From assembly GCA_903970405.1 (NCBI GenBank), contig CAJCIT010000152.1, forward strand, positions 1-64,000: DNA of 64,000 nucleotides. Reading direction: 5' to 3'. Both the position numbers and the translations under genes were made by a program. The stretch is from Acidobacteriaceae bacterium. Its GTDB lineage: Bacteria > Acidobacteriota > Terriglobia > Bryobacterales > Bryobacteraceae. Below the pieces are notes generated by a model that saw only the letters and a program-made list of their open reading frames with translations, was not told where the DNA came from and did no database searches. Positions 27,201-36,236 of this stretch are shown in pieces; the stretch's first letter is position 1, and each line of letters starts with the position of its first letter.

Positions 27201-27441
27201 AGTTATTTCTCCTTTGTAAGGAATCCGGATCAGCCGTTTGCAATTCCAGGCGGCCAAAATCTATCTGCGTTGCTGGAATTATAGCGGGATTCGACGTCGC
27301 TTTGATGCCGCGCTGGTGACCCAGGCTTCAGCGGGCGTACTCCTTTGGGCAGTCTCTAGCGTAACCGCTGCGCCGGGAGGCAAACAGGGCCGCGTTGTGC
27401 CCGCCTGAAACGGCACGCCAGTGCGAAACGTAGAATAGGGT

Positions 27442-28833
27442 ATGGTTCTGGTTCGTTTGGCGTTAGTCGCGGCGGTGGGCCTTCCGGTTTTTTGCGGCCA
27501 GGACGCGGCGCCGGCCGAGAAGAAACAGCCCGAAGCCGCGCCCGGAACGCTGCACTCGGTTACCGTGGAAGGCAACCGGATCTATTCAACCGGCGCCATC
27601 GTCAAGGTGCTGGGCCTGAAGATAGGGCAACCGGTGAACGCGGCCGATTTCAAGGCGGCTAATCAACGCCTGACCGACACCGAGTTATTCACCAACATCA
27701 GTTACCAGTTCAGCTTTAAGACTTTCAAGACCAAGCCGGGGGCGCCCGTTTCTCCTCCGGATTACGATCTGGTCTTCACGGTAAGCGAGTACGACCAGGT
27801 TTTCCCCATGCGATTCGAGGAGTTGGGCCTTCCCGACGAGGCAGTCCGGCAGTATTTGCGTGAACACGTGCCGCTCTACAACGACCGCATCCCGGGAACG
27901 CAAGGCATCCTGAAGCGGTACCGCCAGGCGGTTCAGGAGGTAGTGTCGCAGAAAAACCCAAATTTGAAAATTCGCGCCCGCGTGACGAATGAGGACCCGA
28001 AGCAACTGACGGTGTTGTTCCGGCCCGATTTCCCGGCGCCGGTGATTTCGCGTGTCGTTGTCACTGGCAGCGAAGCCATTCCGCCGCAAGCCATTGCCAA
28101 GGCCATTAATGAGATTGCGGTGGGCCAGCCCTACACCGATGTCCGTTTGAACGAAATCCTGAACACGCAAGTAAAGCGGCTGTATGAGCTGCAGGGCTAC
28201 GTCAATGTGTCGTTCCCGAAGATTGAGGCTACAGAGGACAAAACGGTGAAGGGGCTGGTGGTCACCGTCACCGTTCACGAAGGGCCGAAGTATAAATTTG
28301 GACCGATGAGATTCCGCGGCGGAGACTTGGCCGAGGACGACGTGAAGGCGATGTTGAAGTTCAAACCGGGCGATCCGTTCAACGTCCAGCAGGTGGAGGA
28401 CCTGCGGGGAGTGCTGATCGGCGCTCTCAAGAGAAAAGGTCACCTGGATGCCAATGTGGAGATTTCGCGTCAGGTTGACGATCAGAAGCGCACCGTGAAC
28501 ATTTTGTACTCGCTGGAGCCCGGCCCGCAGTACACGTTTGCGGTTCTGGAGATTTACGGTCTTGACCTTGAGGGTGAGCCGGTGATCCGCAAGATGTGGG
28601 CGGAACAGCCGGGCAAGCCGTTTAATCCCGAGTACCCGGCGTTCTTCCTGAAAAAGGTGGAGCAGGCGCAGTTATTCGACAACCTAGGCACGACGCGTTC
28701 GGATTTCCTCATCAACGAGACTACCCACGGCGTCACGGTGAGTCTCTACTTCCGGGGTACTTCGCCTGAACAGAGAAGAAAGCAGGAACGGCAGGAGCGC
28801 GACCGGCAGTCCGGCCAAGGGCAGCCACTGTAA
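27442..28833 (+). CDS. POTRA-domain protein lacking the Omp85 barrel
   Basis: A 463-residue exported protein (signal MVLVRLALVAAVGLPVFCGQ). It contains about four to five BamA-like POTRA repeats, recognised by HSVTVEGNRIYSTGAIVKVL, ISRVVVTGSEAIPPQAIAKA, YKFGPMRFRGGDLAEDDVKA and YTFAVLEIYGLDLEGEPVIR. Full-length BamA/TamA would follow with a 16-strand barrel of about 350 residues, but here the protein stops after a charged tail (SPEQRRKQERQERDRQSGQG). It is therefore a periplasmic POTRA-only protein, perhaps a helper of outer membrane assembly. The next gene starts 57 bases later. Confidence 0.78.
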   Translation: MVLVRLALVAAVGLPVFCGQDAAPAEKKQPEAAPGTLHSVTVEGNRIYSTGAIVKVLGLKIGQPVNAADFKAANQRLTDTELFTNISYQFSFKTFKTKPGAPVSPPDYDLVFTVSEYDQVFPMRFEELGLPDEAVRQYLREHVPLYNDRIPGTQGILKRYRQAVQEVVSQKNPNLKIRARVTNEDPKQLTVLFRPDFPAPVISRVVVTGSEAIPPQAIAKAINEIAVGQPYTDVRLNEILNTQVKRLYELQGYVNVSFPKIEATEDKTVKGLVVTVTVHEGPKYKFGPMRFRGGDLAEDDVKAMLKFKPGDPFNVQQVEDLRGVLIGALKRKGHLDANVEISRQVDDQKRTVNILYSLEPGPQYTFAVLEIYGLDLEGEPVIRKMWAEQPGKPFNPEYPAFFLKKVEQAQLFDNLGTTRSDFLINETTHGVTVSLYFRGTSPEQRRKQERQERDRQSGQGQPL

Positions 28834-28890
28834 CCCCACACCCTTGTTGATATACTCCCGTTCGAGATTGTCTTTGAGGGGGGAGTCCCG

Positions 28891-31800
28891 GTGTTGTCAA
28901 GGCTTTTTTTGAGTGTGTCCGTTCGGGCGATGGCTCTCATTGGGCCAACGCTGCTCCTGACGTTTCCGGCGTTTCCCCAGCAAGCGACGACAAGCGCTCA
29001 CGCTCAGGAGACTGTCAAAAAGAGCACGGAGGCTGCGGCGGCGAAGACTCCGAAGGCCGCAACGGCGGGCCCCAATCTCACCATCGATGCCGGGTCTGGG
29101 CAGCACACCATCAGCCCTTATATCTACGGCATTAATTACAACCAGAATCTGTTGCCGTACATTCTGCCTACCGTTGTCCGATGGGGCGGCGATGCGACGT
29201 CACAATACAACCCGACGGGGCTGTTCGCCAATTCAGGTTCAGACTATTACTTCGCGAACGGCGTCCAAACCCCCTCGTTTGAGCAGTTCTTCGAAACCAA
29301 CAAAGCCGCCGGCGCCCTCACCATCGGCACAATTCCCGTCAACGGTTATGTGGCCAAGGACGGCACTTCGTGCGGCTTCAGCGTCAAGAAGTACGGACCG
29401 CAGCGCTGCACAGATCCTGGCAACTCGGATTGTGGAGATGGCATAGTAGCGGTGGCGCAAGCCGGCGCAAGCGCCCAAACCTACAGCTGCGTGGGCGGCG
29501 GCACGGCATCGATTCCCGCGGGACAAGCGTGGGTTCCCATCACACAGGTGAAGACCACCGACCCCACCGATGCCGATGTAGCGTCCACGCCCAGCACCAT
29601 GCAGAGTTGGGTGAGTTCCGTTGTGTCGAAGTATGGTGATGCAGCCTCGGGCGGCGTCGCCATCTGGCAGATGGATAACGAGCCGGTGTGGTGGGAATCG
29701 GTGCATCAGAATATTCACCCCACCGCGCAAGATTACGACGAAACCTGGCAAAAAGGCATGAGCTACGCGCAGGCGGTGAAGGCGGCCGATCCCACGGCCA
29801 GCGTCGCCGGTCCCATTACGTCGGTCTGGTATGACCTGTTCTTCTCGAGGAAGGATCTAAACTCCGGTTGGGCAACCGGCCCGGATTACGTGTATTGGGG
29901 CAACCCCATCGACCGGCAGGCGCACGGCAACGAGGATTTCGTGGCCTGGTATCTCCAGCAGTTCGCCAACTACGAACAGCAGAACGGGCAGCGGCTGCTG
30001 GATTACTTTGACGTACACGGGTACATGCCGGGAACGGGCAGCGACGCTACCGACCCAGCTTCGGTGGCGGCCCGCATGGCGTCCACGCGGGTCTTCTGGG
30101 ATCCGAATTACGTGGTGGCGAACAGCTCCGGAGTTCTGTTTGCAAGTGGCGGCCCCACTGGTTCCGCCACCACAGGGAATTGGGTGTCAAATGGCACCAC
30201 CTTTGCGCTTGTCGACTCCACCTCCGGCCTGGTGCTGGCCACCACCACCGTTGCGCTGAGCAACGGCAGTCCGGCCATCGTTCCCAGTTCGATTTCCTTC
30301 AGCAGCGGCGCAAGCATTACCTCCAGCCCCAGTACGATTCAGGTTGGCTCCGGCGTTTCCACAGGCCAAACCACGCTCACCTGGAGCGCTCCCAGCTCAA
30401 CGGGCGTCCAGATCTATATTGGCAGCGGCAATTACCTGGATAACCAGTGCATCTGTCTCATTCCGCGCATGAAGAATTGGGTCAATGCGAATTATCCGGG
30501 CACGAAGCTGACCATCTCCGAGTACATTTTGGGAGCGGAGACCACCTCGGAGCCGAGCGGCGCCATCGCAGAGGCGGACCTGCTGGGAATCTTCGGCCGT
30601 GAGGGCTTGGACGTGGCCACGATGTGGCCGGAACGTTACCCGAACCTGTTGCCAACCGATCCGGTGACCTACGCCTTCCGGCTCTACCGCAATTACGACG
30701 GAGCCGGCGGGCAGTTCGGCGCCAATGGCGTCTCGGCCGTCAGCGGCGATCAGACTCAATTATCCAGCTACGCCGCGTTGCGCTCCGATGGGGCGCTCAC
30801 GGTGATGATCGTGAACAAAACGCCGAACAATTTGAGCAGCAACGTATCGCTCGCCAACTTTGTCCCTGCCTCTACCGCGAAAGTTTATCAATATAGTGGC
30901 GCGAATCTAACAGCCATCCAGACTTTGGCGGATCAGGCGGTGACGGCCAGCGGCTTCTCGGCGACTTTCCCGGCTTACTCGGCCACGCTGGTGGTGATGC
31001 AGGCGCCTGGCCCGGCGACAATCAGCGCCAGCCCGAATCCCATTCAGGTACCGCTCGGAATCACGGTGGGCCAAACAACTCTCACCTGGGATGCGCCCTC
31101 ATCCACCACCGTTGACGTCTATGTGGGTGGAGTCGGCGGTACGCTCTTCACCAGCGGAGGCCCCACCGGATCGGCCCAGACGGGCGACTGGGTTTCGAAT
31201 GGCGATGTGTTCACGCTAGTGGATGGAACCACCCATCAGGCGATAGCCACCACCACCGTGTCGGTGGTCCAAACCGCGCCAACAGCGACATTCACGGCGA
31301 GTCCCAATCCGATTCCCGTTCCTCCAGGCGCCACCACCGGGCAGACCACCTTGACCTGGAATGCGCCGGATTCAACCACCGTCGATATTTATGTGGGCGG
31401 CACGAACGGTTCGCTGTTCGCAAGCGGGGGCCCCACCGGATCGGCCCAGACCGGCGGCTGGGTTTCAAATGGCATGGTGTTCACGCTGGTGGATGGAACC
31501 AGCCACCAAGTTCTGGCCACCGCCACCGTTTCCCTGGTCACTGTTACGCCGACGGCCTCGTTCACAGCGAGTCCCAATCCGATTTCCGTGCCGCCAGGGA
31601 TTACCACGGGGCAAACCACACTCAGTTGGAATGCGCCGGCATCGACGACGGTCAACGTGTATGTGGGCAGCCAGAGCGGTCCGCTGTTCACCAGCGGCGG
31701 GCCTAAGGGATCGGCCACCACCGGCGACTGGGTTTCGAATGGCATGGTGTTCGTACTGGTTGACGGAACCACTCAGGAGTTGTTGGCCACGGCCACGGTT

Positions 31801-32361
31801 TCGCTGGTAACCGTCACGCCGACGGCGTCGTTCTCTGCGAGTCCGAATCCGATTCTGGTGGCGCCGGGCGCGACGCTCGGGCAGACCACGTTGACTTGGA
31901 ATGCGCCGGGATCGACCGCCGTGGAAATCCATCTTGGCAGCGCCACCGGGACGCTTTTTGCCAGTTTGGGACCAACCGGATCGGCGCAGACCGGCGGCTG
32001 GGTTTCGAATGGCATGGTGTTCGTACTGGTTGACGGAACCACTCACCAGGCGCTGGCGACAACCGCCGTTTCGGTGATCCAGGCCACACAGGTGACTCTG
32101 CTCGCCGATCCGAACCCCATTCCGCTGGCGGCGGGCGCGGCCAGCGGCCAGACCACGTTAGTCTGGAATGCGCCCGGATCGAGCCTGGTGGAGATTCATG
32201 TGGGCAGCGCCACCGGACCTTTGTTTACGACACAGGGCCCCAGCGGGACGGCCGTCACCGGCGACTGGGTTTCAAACGGGATGCAGTTCGTGCTGCTGGA
32301 CGCCAATACTCGGGTGACGCTGGCTACGACTACCGTCTACACCACATCGGCAGGAACGTGA
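28891..32361 (+). CDS. Secreted GH44 endoglucanase-like enzyme with tandem beta-sandwich repeats
   Basis: A GTG start with GGGGGGAG upstream and a signal peptide. The 1156-residue protein has a GH44 catalytic domain at about residues 65-560: VVRWGGDATSQYN, IWQMDNEPVWW (acid/base Glu264), YFDVHGYMPG, LIPRMKNWVNANYPGTKL and TISEYILG (nucleophile Glu544). The two Glu residues are 280 apart, against 173 in the characterised Clostridium Cel44A (Glu186/Glu359), because a foreign module sits at about 409-515. After the GH44 beta-sandwich, five tandem modules of about 90 residues run to the C-terminus. It should cleave beta-1,4-glucans or xyloglucan outside the cell. Confidence 0.88.
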   Translation: MLSRLFLSVSVRAMALIGPTLLLTFPAFPQQATTSAHAQETVKKSTEAAAAKTPKAATAGPNLTIDAGSGQHTISPYIYGINYNQNLLPYILPTVVRWGGDATSQYNPTGLFANSGSDYYFANGVQTPSFEQFFETNKAAGALTIGTIPVNGYVAKDGTSCGFSVKKYGPQRCTDPGNSDCGDGIVAVAQAGASAQTYSCVGGGTASIPAGQAWVPITQVKTTDPTDADVASTPSTMQSWVSSVVSKYGDAASGGVAIWQMDNEPVWWESVHQNIHPTAQDYDETWQKGMSYAQAVKAADPTASVAGPITSVWYDLFFSRKDLNSGWATGPDYVYWGNPIDRQAHGNEDFVAWYLQQFANYEQQNGQRLLDYFDVHGYMPGTGSDATDPASVAARMASTRVFWDPNYVVANSSGVLFASGGPTGSATTGNWVSNGTTFALVDSTSGLVLATTTVALSNGSPAIVPSSISFSSGASITSSPSTIQVGSGVSTGQTTLTWSAPSSTGVQIYIGSGNYLDNQCICLIPRMKNWVNANYPGTKLTISEYILGAETTSEPSGAIAEADLLGIFGREGLDVATMWPERYPNLLPTDPVTYAFRLYRNYDGAGGQFGANGVSAVSGDQTQLSSYAALRSDGALTVMIVNKTPNNLSSNVSLANFVPASTAKVYQYSGANLTAIQTLADQAVTASGFSATFPAYSATLVVMQAPGPATISASPNPIQVPLGITVGQTTLTWDAPSSTTVDVYVGGVGGTLFTSGGPTGSAQTGDWVSNGDVFTLVDGTTHQAIATTTVSVVQTAPTATFTASPNPIPVPPGATTGQTTLTWNAPDSTTVDIYVGGTNGSLFASGGPTGSAQTGGWVSNGMVFTLVDGTSHQVLATATVSLVTVTPTASFTASPNPISVPPGITTGQTTLSWNAPASTTVNVYVGSQSGPLFTSGGPKGSATTGDWVSNGMVFVLVDGTTQELLATATVSLVTVTPTASFSASPNPILVAPGATLGQTTLTWNAPGSTAVEIHLGSATGTLFASLGPTGSAQTGGWVSNGMVFVLVDGTTHQALATTAVSVIQATQVTLLADPNPIPLAAGAASGQTTLVWNAPGSSLVEIHVGSATGPLFTTQGPSGTAVTGDWVSNGMQFVLLDANTRVTLATTTVYTTSAGT
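30124..30438 (+). repeat. Out-of-phase module copy inserted in the GH44 catalytic domain
   Basis: Translated, this stretch begins in the second half of the C-terminal module (VLFASGGPTGSATTGNWVSN) and, after a linker, ends with a first half (GVSTGQTTLTWSAPSSTGVQ). The halves are thus in reverse order, as if one repeat period had been inserted with shifted boundaries between WDPNYV and LIPRMKNW of the enzyme. Confidence 0.75.
31021..32346 (+). repeat. Five tandem ~270-base repeats coding beta-sandwich modules
   Basis: Repeat units begin near 31021, 31294, 31564, 31834 and 32101. Each codes SPNPI (or DPNPI), then GQTTLTWNAP, then LFxSxGPxGSAxTGxWVSNG. Units 2-4 are most alike at the DNA level, which points to recent duplication. 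Confidence 0.9.
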
Positions 32362-32417
32362 GAACCACCGGCCGGTAGGCGATTTTCAGGCGTTTTCGCA
32401 TGATATCGTGAACAGTA

Positions 32418-33203
32418 GTGTCGTCCCTTCTTAATTTTCACCTCGAGCGCTATGAGGGACCGCTCGACCTGCTGCTGGATCTGATCAGGAAACATCAGAT
32501 CGATATCTACGACATCCCGATCGCGCAGATCACGGCGCAGTACCTGGCCTACATGCAGAAGGCTACGGAATTGGACATTGACCTGTCGTCCGAGTTCGTG
32601 TTCACCGCGGCCACGCTCATTCATATCAAGAGTAAAATGCTGCTGCCCAGAGATCCGGAACTGGAGAAAATCTCGCCGGAGGAAGACCCGCGGATGGAGC
32701 TTGTTGAGCGGCTCATCCAGCATGAGCGCTTCAAGAACGCCGCCGAGATGCTTCAGCAGAAGCGAATCGTTGAAGACGCGATGTGGTCGAATCCGCGAAT
32801 CAGCGAGTTTCTGGCCGAAGACGAAGGCCCTGCTCTGCAGGTCTCCATTTTTGACTTAGTCAGGACTTTCCAAGGCGTATTGGAGCGGTTGAAAGACCGG
32901 CCCGTCCACGAGATTGGCAATGAGGATGTCAGTGTGCCGGACATGGTCCGCTACCTCCGCGACCGGTTGGAACGTCTGACGAAGACGCAGACACTTTCAT
33001 TGACGAAGTTGTTCGATCAGCAGCGGAGCCGCCGTGCAATGATTTGTCTGTTCCTCGCCATTTTGGAACTGGTGAAACGGCAGGCGGTGGAACTGACGCA
33101 AGGGGAGTCCTTCGGCGACATTTCCGCCCGCCGCCATGAAGCTTACCACCAGGCTTTCCAAAGCCCGGAAGACCTGGCTTCCGTCGACCAGGATTACCAG
33201 TAA
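32418..33203 (+). CDS. scpA: Segregation and condensation protein A
   Basis: A 261-residue kleisin subunit of the SMC-ScpAB condensin. The GTG start gives the characteristic N-terminus FHLERYEGPLDLLLDLIRKH and IDIYDIPIAQITAQYLAYM, which binds the SMC neck. The middle is acidic (KISPEEDPRMELVERLIQHE), and the C-terminal winged helix ends FLAILELVKRQAVELTQGES. Length is normal. It starts an scpA-scpB-rluB operon; the intergenic gap to scpB is six bases. Confidence 0.95.
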   Translation: MSSLLNFHLERYEGPLDLLLDLIRKHQIDIYDIPIAQITAQYLAYMQKATELDIDLSSEFVFTAATLIHIKSKMLLPRDPELEKISPEEDPRMELVERLIQHERFKNAAEMLQQKRIVEDAMWSNPRISEFLAEDEGPALQVSIFDLVRTFQGVLERLKDRPVHEIGNEDVSVPDMVRYLRDRLERLTKTQTLSLTKLFDQQRSRRAMICLFLAILELVKRQAVELTQGESFGDISARRHEAYHQAFQSPEDLASVDQDYQ

Positions 33204-33209
33204 AGAGCA

Positions 33210-34280
33210 ATGGAAGAATTGGAAAACAGACGCGGCGCGGAGACGCCCGCCGAGACCCCTCGCGAGAGCAATGCGTCAGCGAAGCCTGACGCGGCTGTCG
33301 AATCCGTCGACGCGGTTCAAACGGCTCTGTTCGAGCAGGAAACGCTTGAAGAAGGCGACGTGATGGTTGCCGAAGCGACTCAGTCGTCTCCCGCCGACGA
33401 TCCGCACGAACGGATTAAGGCAGTGATTGAAGCCGCCATCTACATTACCGAAGAGCCGCTGACCCTGGAACAAATTGCCGCCGCGATTCGGCAACCCATC
33501 GAAACGGTACAGGAAATCCTCGCCAAGCTGACGGCTGAGTATGCCGCGCCCTCGCGGGGCCTGACCATTCGGGAGCTGGCGGGCGGCTACAAGATGTCGA
33601 CCAAGGCCGAGCATCACGAGGACATAAGGCAGTTCGTCCGAAATTTGCAGCCGCCGTTTAAGCTCTCGCTTCCAGCGCTGGAAACGCTGGCGGTGATCGC
33701 CTACAAGCAGCCCATCACCGGTCCCGAGATCATGGAGATTCGCGGCGTGCAGGGCGCGGGTGTGTTGAAGACGTTGCTGGACCGCAGGCTGATCGCCACG
33801 GCCGGCCGCAAGAACGTCGTCGGTAAACCGATGCTGTACAAGACCACCAAAGAGTTTCTTGTGCACTTCGGGCTCAGTTCGCTGGCTGAACTGCCGAGCC
33901 TAAAGGAGTTCGAGGAGTGGGGGCGGCTGGCGATGAACGATGGCGAAACGCCCAGTGAGCCGGTGCAGAATCCCGGCACAACGGGCTTCGGCGACCGGGC
34001 GGCGGTCGATGCCGTGCTGCCGCCGAATCTCGAAGAAGCGATCGGCGAGGAAGCAGGCGAGCAAGCCGAGAAGGACGACGCCGGTCCGGTCTGTGAGATT
34101 GCCGAATTCGCCGCCGGTGAGCCCGTTCACGAACAAGGCGCTCTTGAAGAGGAGCAGGCGCCGCAACCCGCTGTTAAAGAAGAGGCCGCGCCGGAGAGAA
34201 TCACACCGGGGGAAATCAAGGAAGACAGCGGCGGAAAAGAAGAAGGGGCCGCCCGGGAAGTGTCGCAAACAGATGGCTGA
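33210..34280 (+). CDS. scpB: Segregation and condensation protein B
   Basis: A dimeric winged-helix partner of ScpA. The core lies at residues about 65-235: IKAVIEAAIYITEEPLTLEQ, GLTIRELAGGYKMSTKAEHH, LSLPALETLAVIAYKQPITG and EIMEIRGVQGAGVLKTLLDR. It carries an unusual acidic N-terminal extension (about 60 residues) and a long Glu-rich C-terminal tail (residues about 245-356, with runs such as EEAIGEEAGEQAEKDD), both likely disordered. Bacillus ScpB is about 200 residues, so the tails nearly double it. Its stop overlaps rluB by eight bases. Confidence 0.93.
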   Translation: MEELENRRGAETPAETPRESNASAKPDAAVESVDAVQTALFEQETLEEGDVMVAEATQSSPADDPHERIKAVIEAAIYITEEPLTLEQIAAAIRQPIETVQEILAKLTAEYAAPSRGLTIRELAGGYKMSTKAEHHEDIRQFVRNLQPPFKLSLPALETLAVIAYKQPITGPEIMEIRGVQGAGVLKTLLDRRLIATAGRKNVVGKPMLYKTTKEFLVHFGLSSLAELPSLKEFEEWGRLAMNDGETPSEPVQNPGTTGFGDRAAVDAVLPPNLEEAIGEEAGEQAEKDDAGPVCEIAEFAAGEPVHEQGALEEEQAPQPAVKEEAAPERITPGEIKEDSGGKEEGAAREVSQTDG

Positions 34281-35685
34281 GGAGCGGCTCCAGAAAATAA
34301 TCGCCGCGGCGGGCATTGCCAGCCGCCGTAAAGCCGAGGAGTTGATTGTGACGGGGCACGTCTCCGTCAACGGCAGAACCATTACCGAACTCGGGTCGAA
34401 AGCCGACGTCGAAGCCGACGACATTAAAGTGGACGGCCACCGGCTCAGCGCCCCGAAGAGCTTTCTCTACATCGCGCTGAACAAGCCGCGAAACGTTGTG
34501 ACCACTGTTCACGATCCGCAGGGGCGCGAAACGGTGATGCAATTTTTCAAGGGGTTTCGCGAGCGGATCTACCCCGTTGGGCGGCTGGATTATGCCAGTG
34601 AAGGCTTACTTCTTCTGACCAACGACGGCGAATTCGCCGCCAAGCTGATGGCGCCATCAAGTCATATCACGAAGACCTACCTGGTCAAGGCGAACGGGAT
34701 CCTGACCACCGATCAGGAAGAACAATTCCGGCGCGGCATTCCCGTACATGGCCGCCGGACGGCCCCCGCGGGCCTCAAGCTGATCAAGAAGAACGTGAAT
34801 CCCTGGTACGAAGTGCGATTGGTGGAAGGCCGCCAGAACCAGATCCGCATCATGTTCAAGCATTTTGGACGGCTGGTGGAGAAGTTGAAGCGGGTGAAGA
34901 TCGGCTTCCTGGAACTCGGCACTCTCAAGCCCGGCGCCTACCGCACGTTGACGCGTAGCGAAGTGGAACGATTCCAGAAGCTGCTGAGTGCGGCCGGCGC
35001 TAGCGATGCCAGCGGCGAATCCCAAGGTCCGGATCGCGCGCCACAGGCAACGGATTCGCGCACATTGAGAACTCCCGCGTTTCGGCCGCAAGCCGCGCCG
35101 CCCCAGGCTTCCGGACCGAAAGCCTCGGAACCAAAGCCATTCGACCCCCGGAAAGCCCGGAACGTAGCGCGGCCTCCGCAGCCGTTCGCCCAACAGACGC
35201 CACCTGGCGCCCGCAACCCTTCCGAGCCGCGACCGTCAGCGGGCGACCGCAGGCCAGCCGGACCAGACTCACGGAAACCCTTCACGGCATCCAAGCCCCC
35301 GGCCGCGCGAAAGTGGGCAGGTCCGCCGAGGTCCGATGGAGCGAAATCGGGCGCCCGAAAGCCCTTTGTGCCCCGAAACGCCGCTGAGTCTCGCGCCCGC
35401 ACCCCTTCCGAGCCGCGACCGTCAGGGAGCGACCGCGGGCCAACCGGACCAGACTCACGGAGACCTTTCGCGCCATCCAAGCCAACAGCCGCGCGAAAGT
35501 GGGCAGGTCCGCCAAGATCGGATGGATCAGGGAAGCCGTCCGGACCATCTCAAAAACCAGCAGGCTCGGGTCAGAGAAAGTGGGCCGGCCCGCGAAAGCC
35601 TCCCACGGCTGGAAATCGGCCCGCCGGGAAGGGGCCTGCCCCCAGAAGGCCCGGGCAACGAAACCGGCCTGGTTCGGGAGACTGA
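34273..35685 (+). CDS. rluB: 23S rRNA pseudouridine synthase RluB with long basic tail
   Basis: The start at 34273 (MAEERLQKIIAAAGIASRRK) follows the family; longer in-frame starts would lie inside scpB. The S4 domain covers residues about 2-60 and the catalytic domain about 65-235, with GRLDYASEGLLLLTNDG (catalytic Asp) and EGRQNQIRIMFKHFG. RluB modifies U2605 of 23S rRNA. Residues about 240-470 are a disordered Pro/Arg/Lys-rich tail with a duplicated 41-residue unit. Each unit starts with SEPRPS, the translation of a family A arm. Such tails may contact RNA; the repeat origin is visible at the DNA level. Confidence 0.92.
   Translation: MAEERLQKIIAAAGIASRRKAEELIVTGHVSVNGRTITELGSKADVEADDIKVDGHRLSAPKSFLYIALNKPRNVVTTVHDPQGRETVMQFFKGFRERIYPVGRLDYASEGLLLLTNDGEFAAKLMAPSSHITKTYLVKANGILTTDQEEQFRRGIPVHGRRTAPAGLKLIKKNVNPWYEVRLVEGRQNQIRIMFKHFGRLVEKLKRVKIGFLELGTLKPGAYRTLTRSEVERFQKLLSAAGASDASGESQGPDRAPQATDSRTLRTPAFRPQAAPPQASGPKASEPKPFDPRKARNVARPPQPFAQQTPPGARNPSEPRPSAGDRRPAGPDSRKPFTASKPPAARKWAGPPRSDGAKSGARKPFVPRNAAESRARTPSEPRPSGSDRGPTGPDSRRPFAPSKPTAARKWAGPPRSDGSGKPSGPSQKPAGSGQRKWAGPRKPPTAGNRPAGKGPAPRRPGQRNRPGSGD
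35218..35526 (+). repeat. Duplicated 123-base unit with family A arms (copies 4 and 5) in the rluB tail
   Basis: Unit 1 is 35218-35340 and unit 2 is 35404-35526, offset exactly 186 bases (62 codons) without indels. Each begins with a family A left arm (35224-35250 and 35410-35436) and continues into a stretch coding for KWAGPPRSDG. No right arms are present. Confidence 0.85.
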
Positions 35686-35698
35686 CGAGGGGTTAGCG

Positions 35699-36103
35699 AT
35701 GGTGGACGAAAAGATCAAAGAGCTGCTGGCTACCGCGAAAACGATCGCCGTAGTCGGCCTCTCCAGCAATCCGGAGCGTTCGAGCCACGGCGTTGCGAAG
35801 TATCTCCAACGCCACGGCTACAAGATCATTCCCGTCAACCCCAATGAGACTGAGGTGCTTGGCGAGAAGAGCTACGCTTCGCTTCGCGACATTCCGGAGA
35901 AGGTGGACATTGTGGACGTTTTCCGGGCAGCGAGCGCTGTGCCCGCGATTGCGGACGATGCCATTGCCATCGGCGCGACAGCTCTCTGGCTGCAGCTGGG
36001 CATCGTCCATGAGGAAGCGGCCGCCAAGGCTCGTAGCGCCGGACTCCAAGTGATTCAAGATCAGTGTATAGCCGTGGATCACCGCCTGTCGATCGGTTCG
36101 TAA
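35699..36103 (+). CDS. CoA-binding (YccU-like) protein
   Basis: A start at 35699 gives a 134-residue protein that fits the CoA-binding domain family exactly. It has a Rossmann-like fold with TIAVVGLSSNPERSSHGVAK, YKIIPVNPNETEVLG, KVDIVDVFRAASAVPAIADD and GIVHEEAAAKARSAGLQVIQ, ending DQCIAVDHRL, the family's conserved Cys/His end. The function of this group is not established beyond CoA or nucleotide binding. It lies 13 bases after rluB and may belong to the same operon. Confidence 0.87.
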   Translation: MVDEKIKELLATAKTIAVVGLSSNPERSSHGVAKYLQRHGYKIIPVNPNETEVLGEKSYASLRDIPEKVDIVDVFRAASAVPAIADDAIAIGATALWLQLGIVHEEAAAKARSAGLQVIQDQCIAVDHRLSIGS

Positions 36104-36236
36104 CGCATCAGCGACGCCTCCGCCCGCGCCATCCTCCCGCGATTCCGGCCCTTCGTCCGATGGTTCGGACGCTTCGTCCGCAAACCGCATCCCACCACCC
36201 AATTTGGCCGTAACCTCGAACTCAGGAGAGACGCCC

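Noticed and set aside
33940-34272. N-terminal extension of rluB into scpB
   Set aside because: The extension is an Arg/Pro-rich translation of scpB in another frame; the family start is at 34273.
35336-35698. N-terminal extension of the CoA-binding protein
   Set aside because: It translates the rluB tail in another frame; the 134-residue form from 35699 matches the family length.
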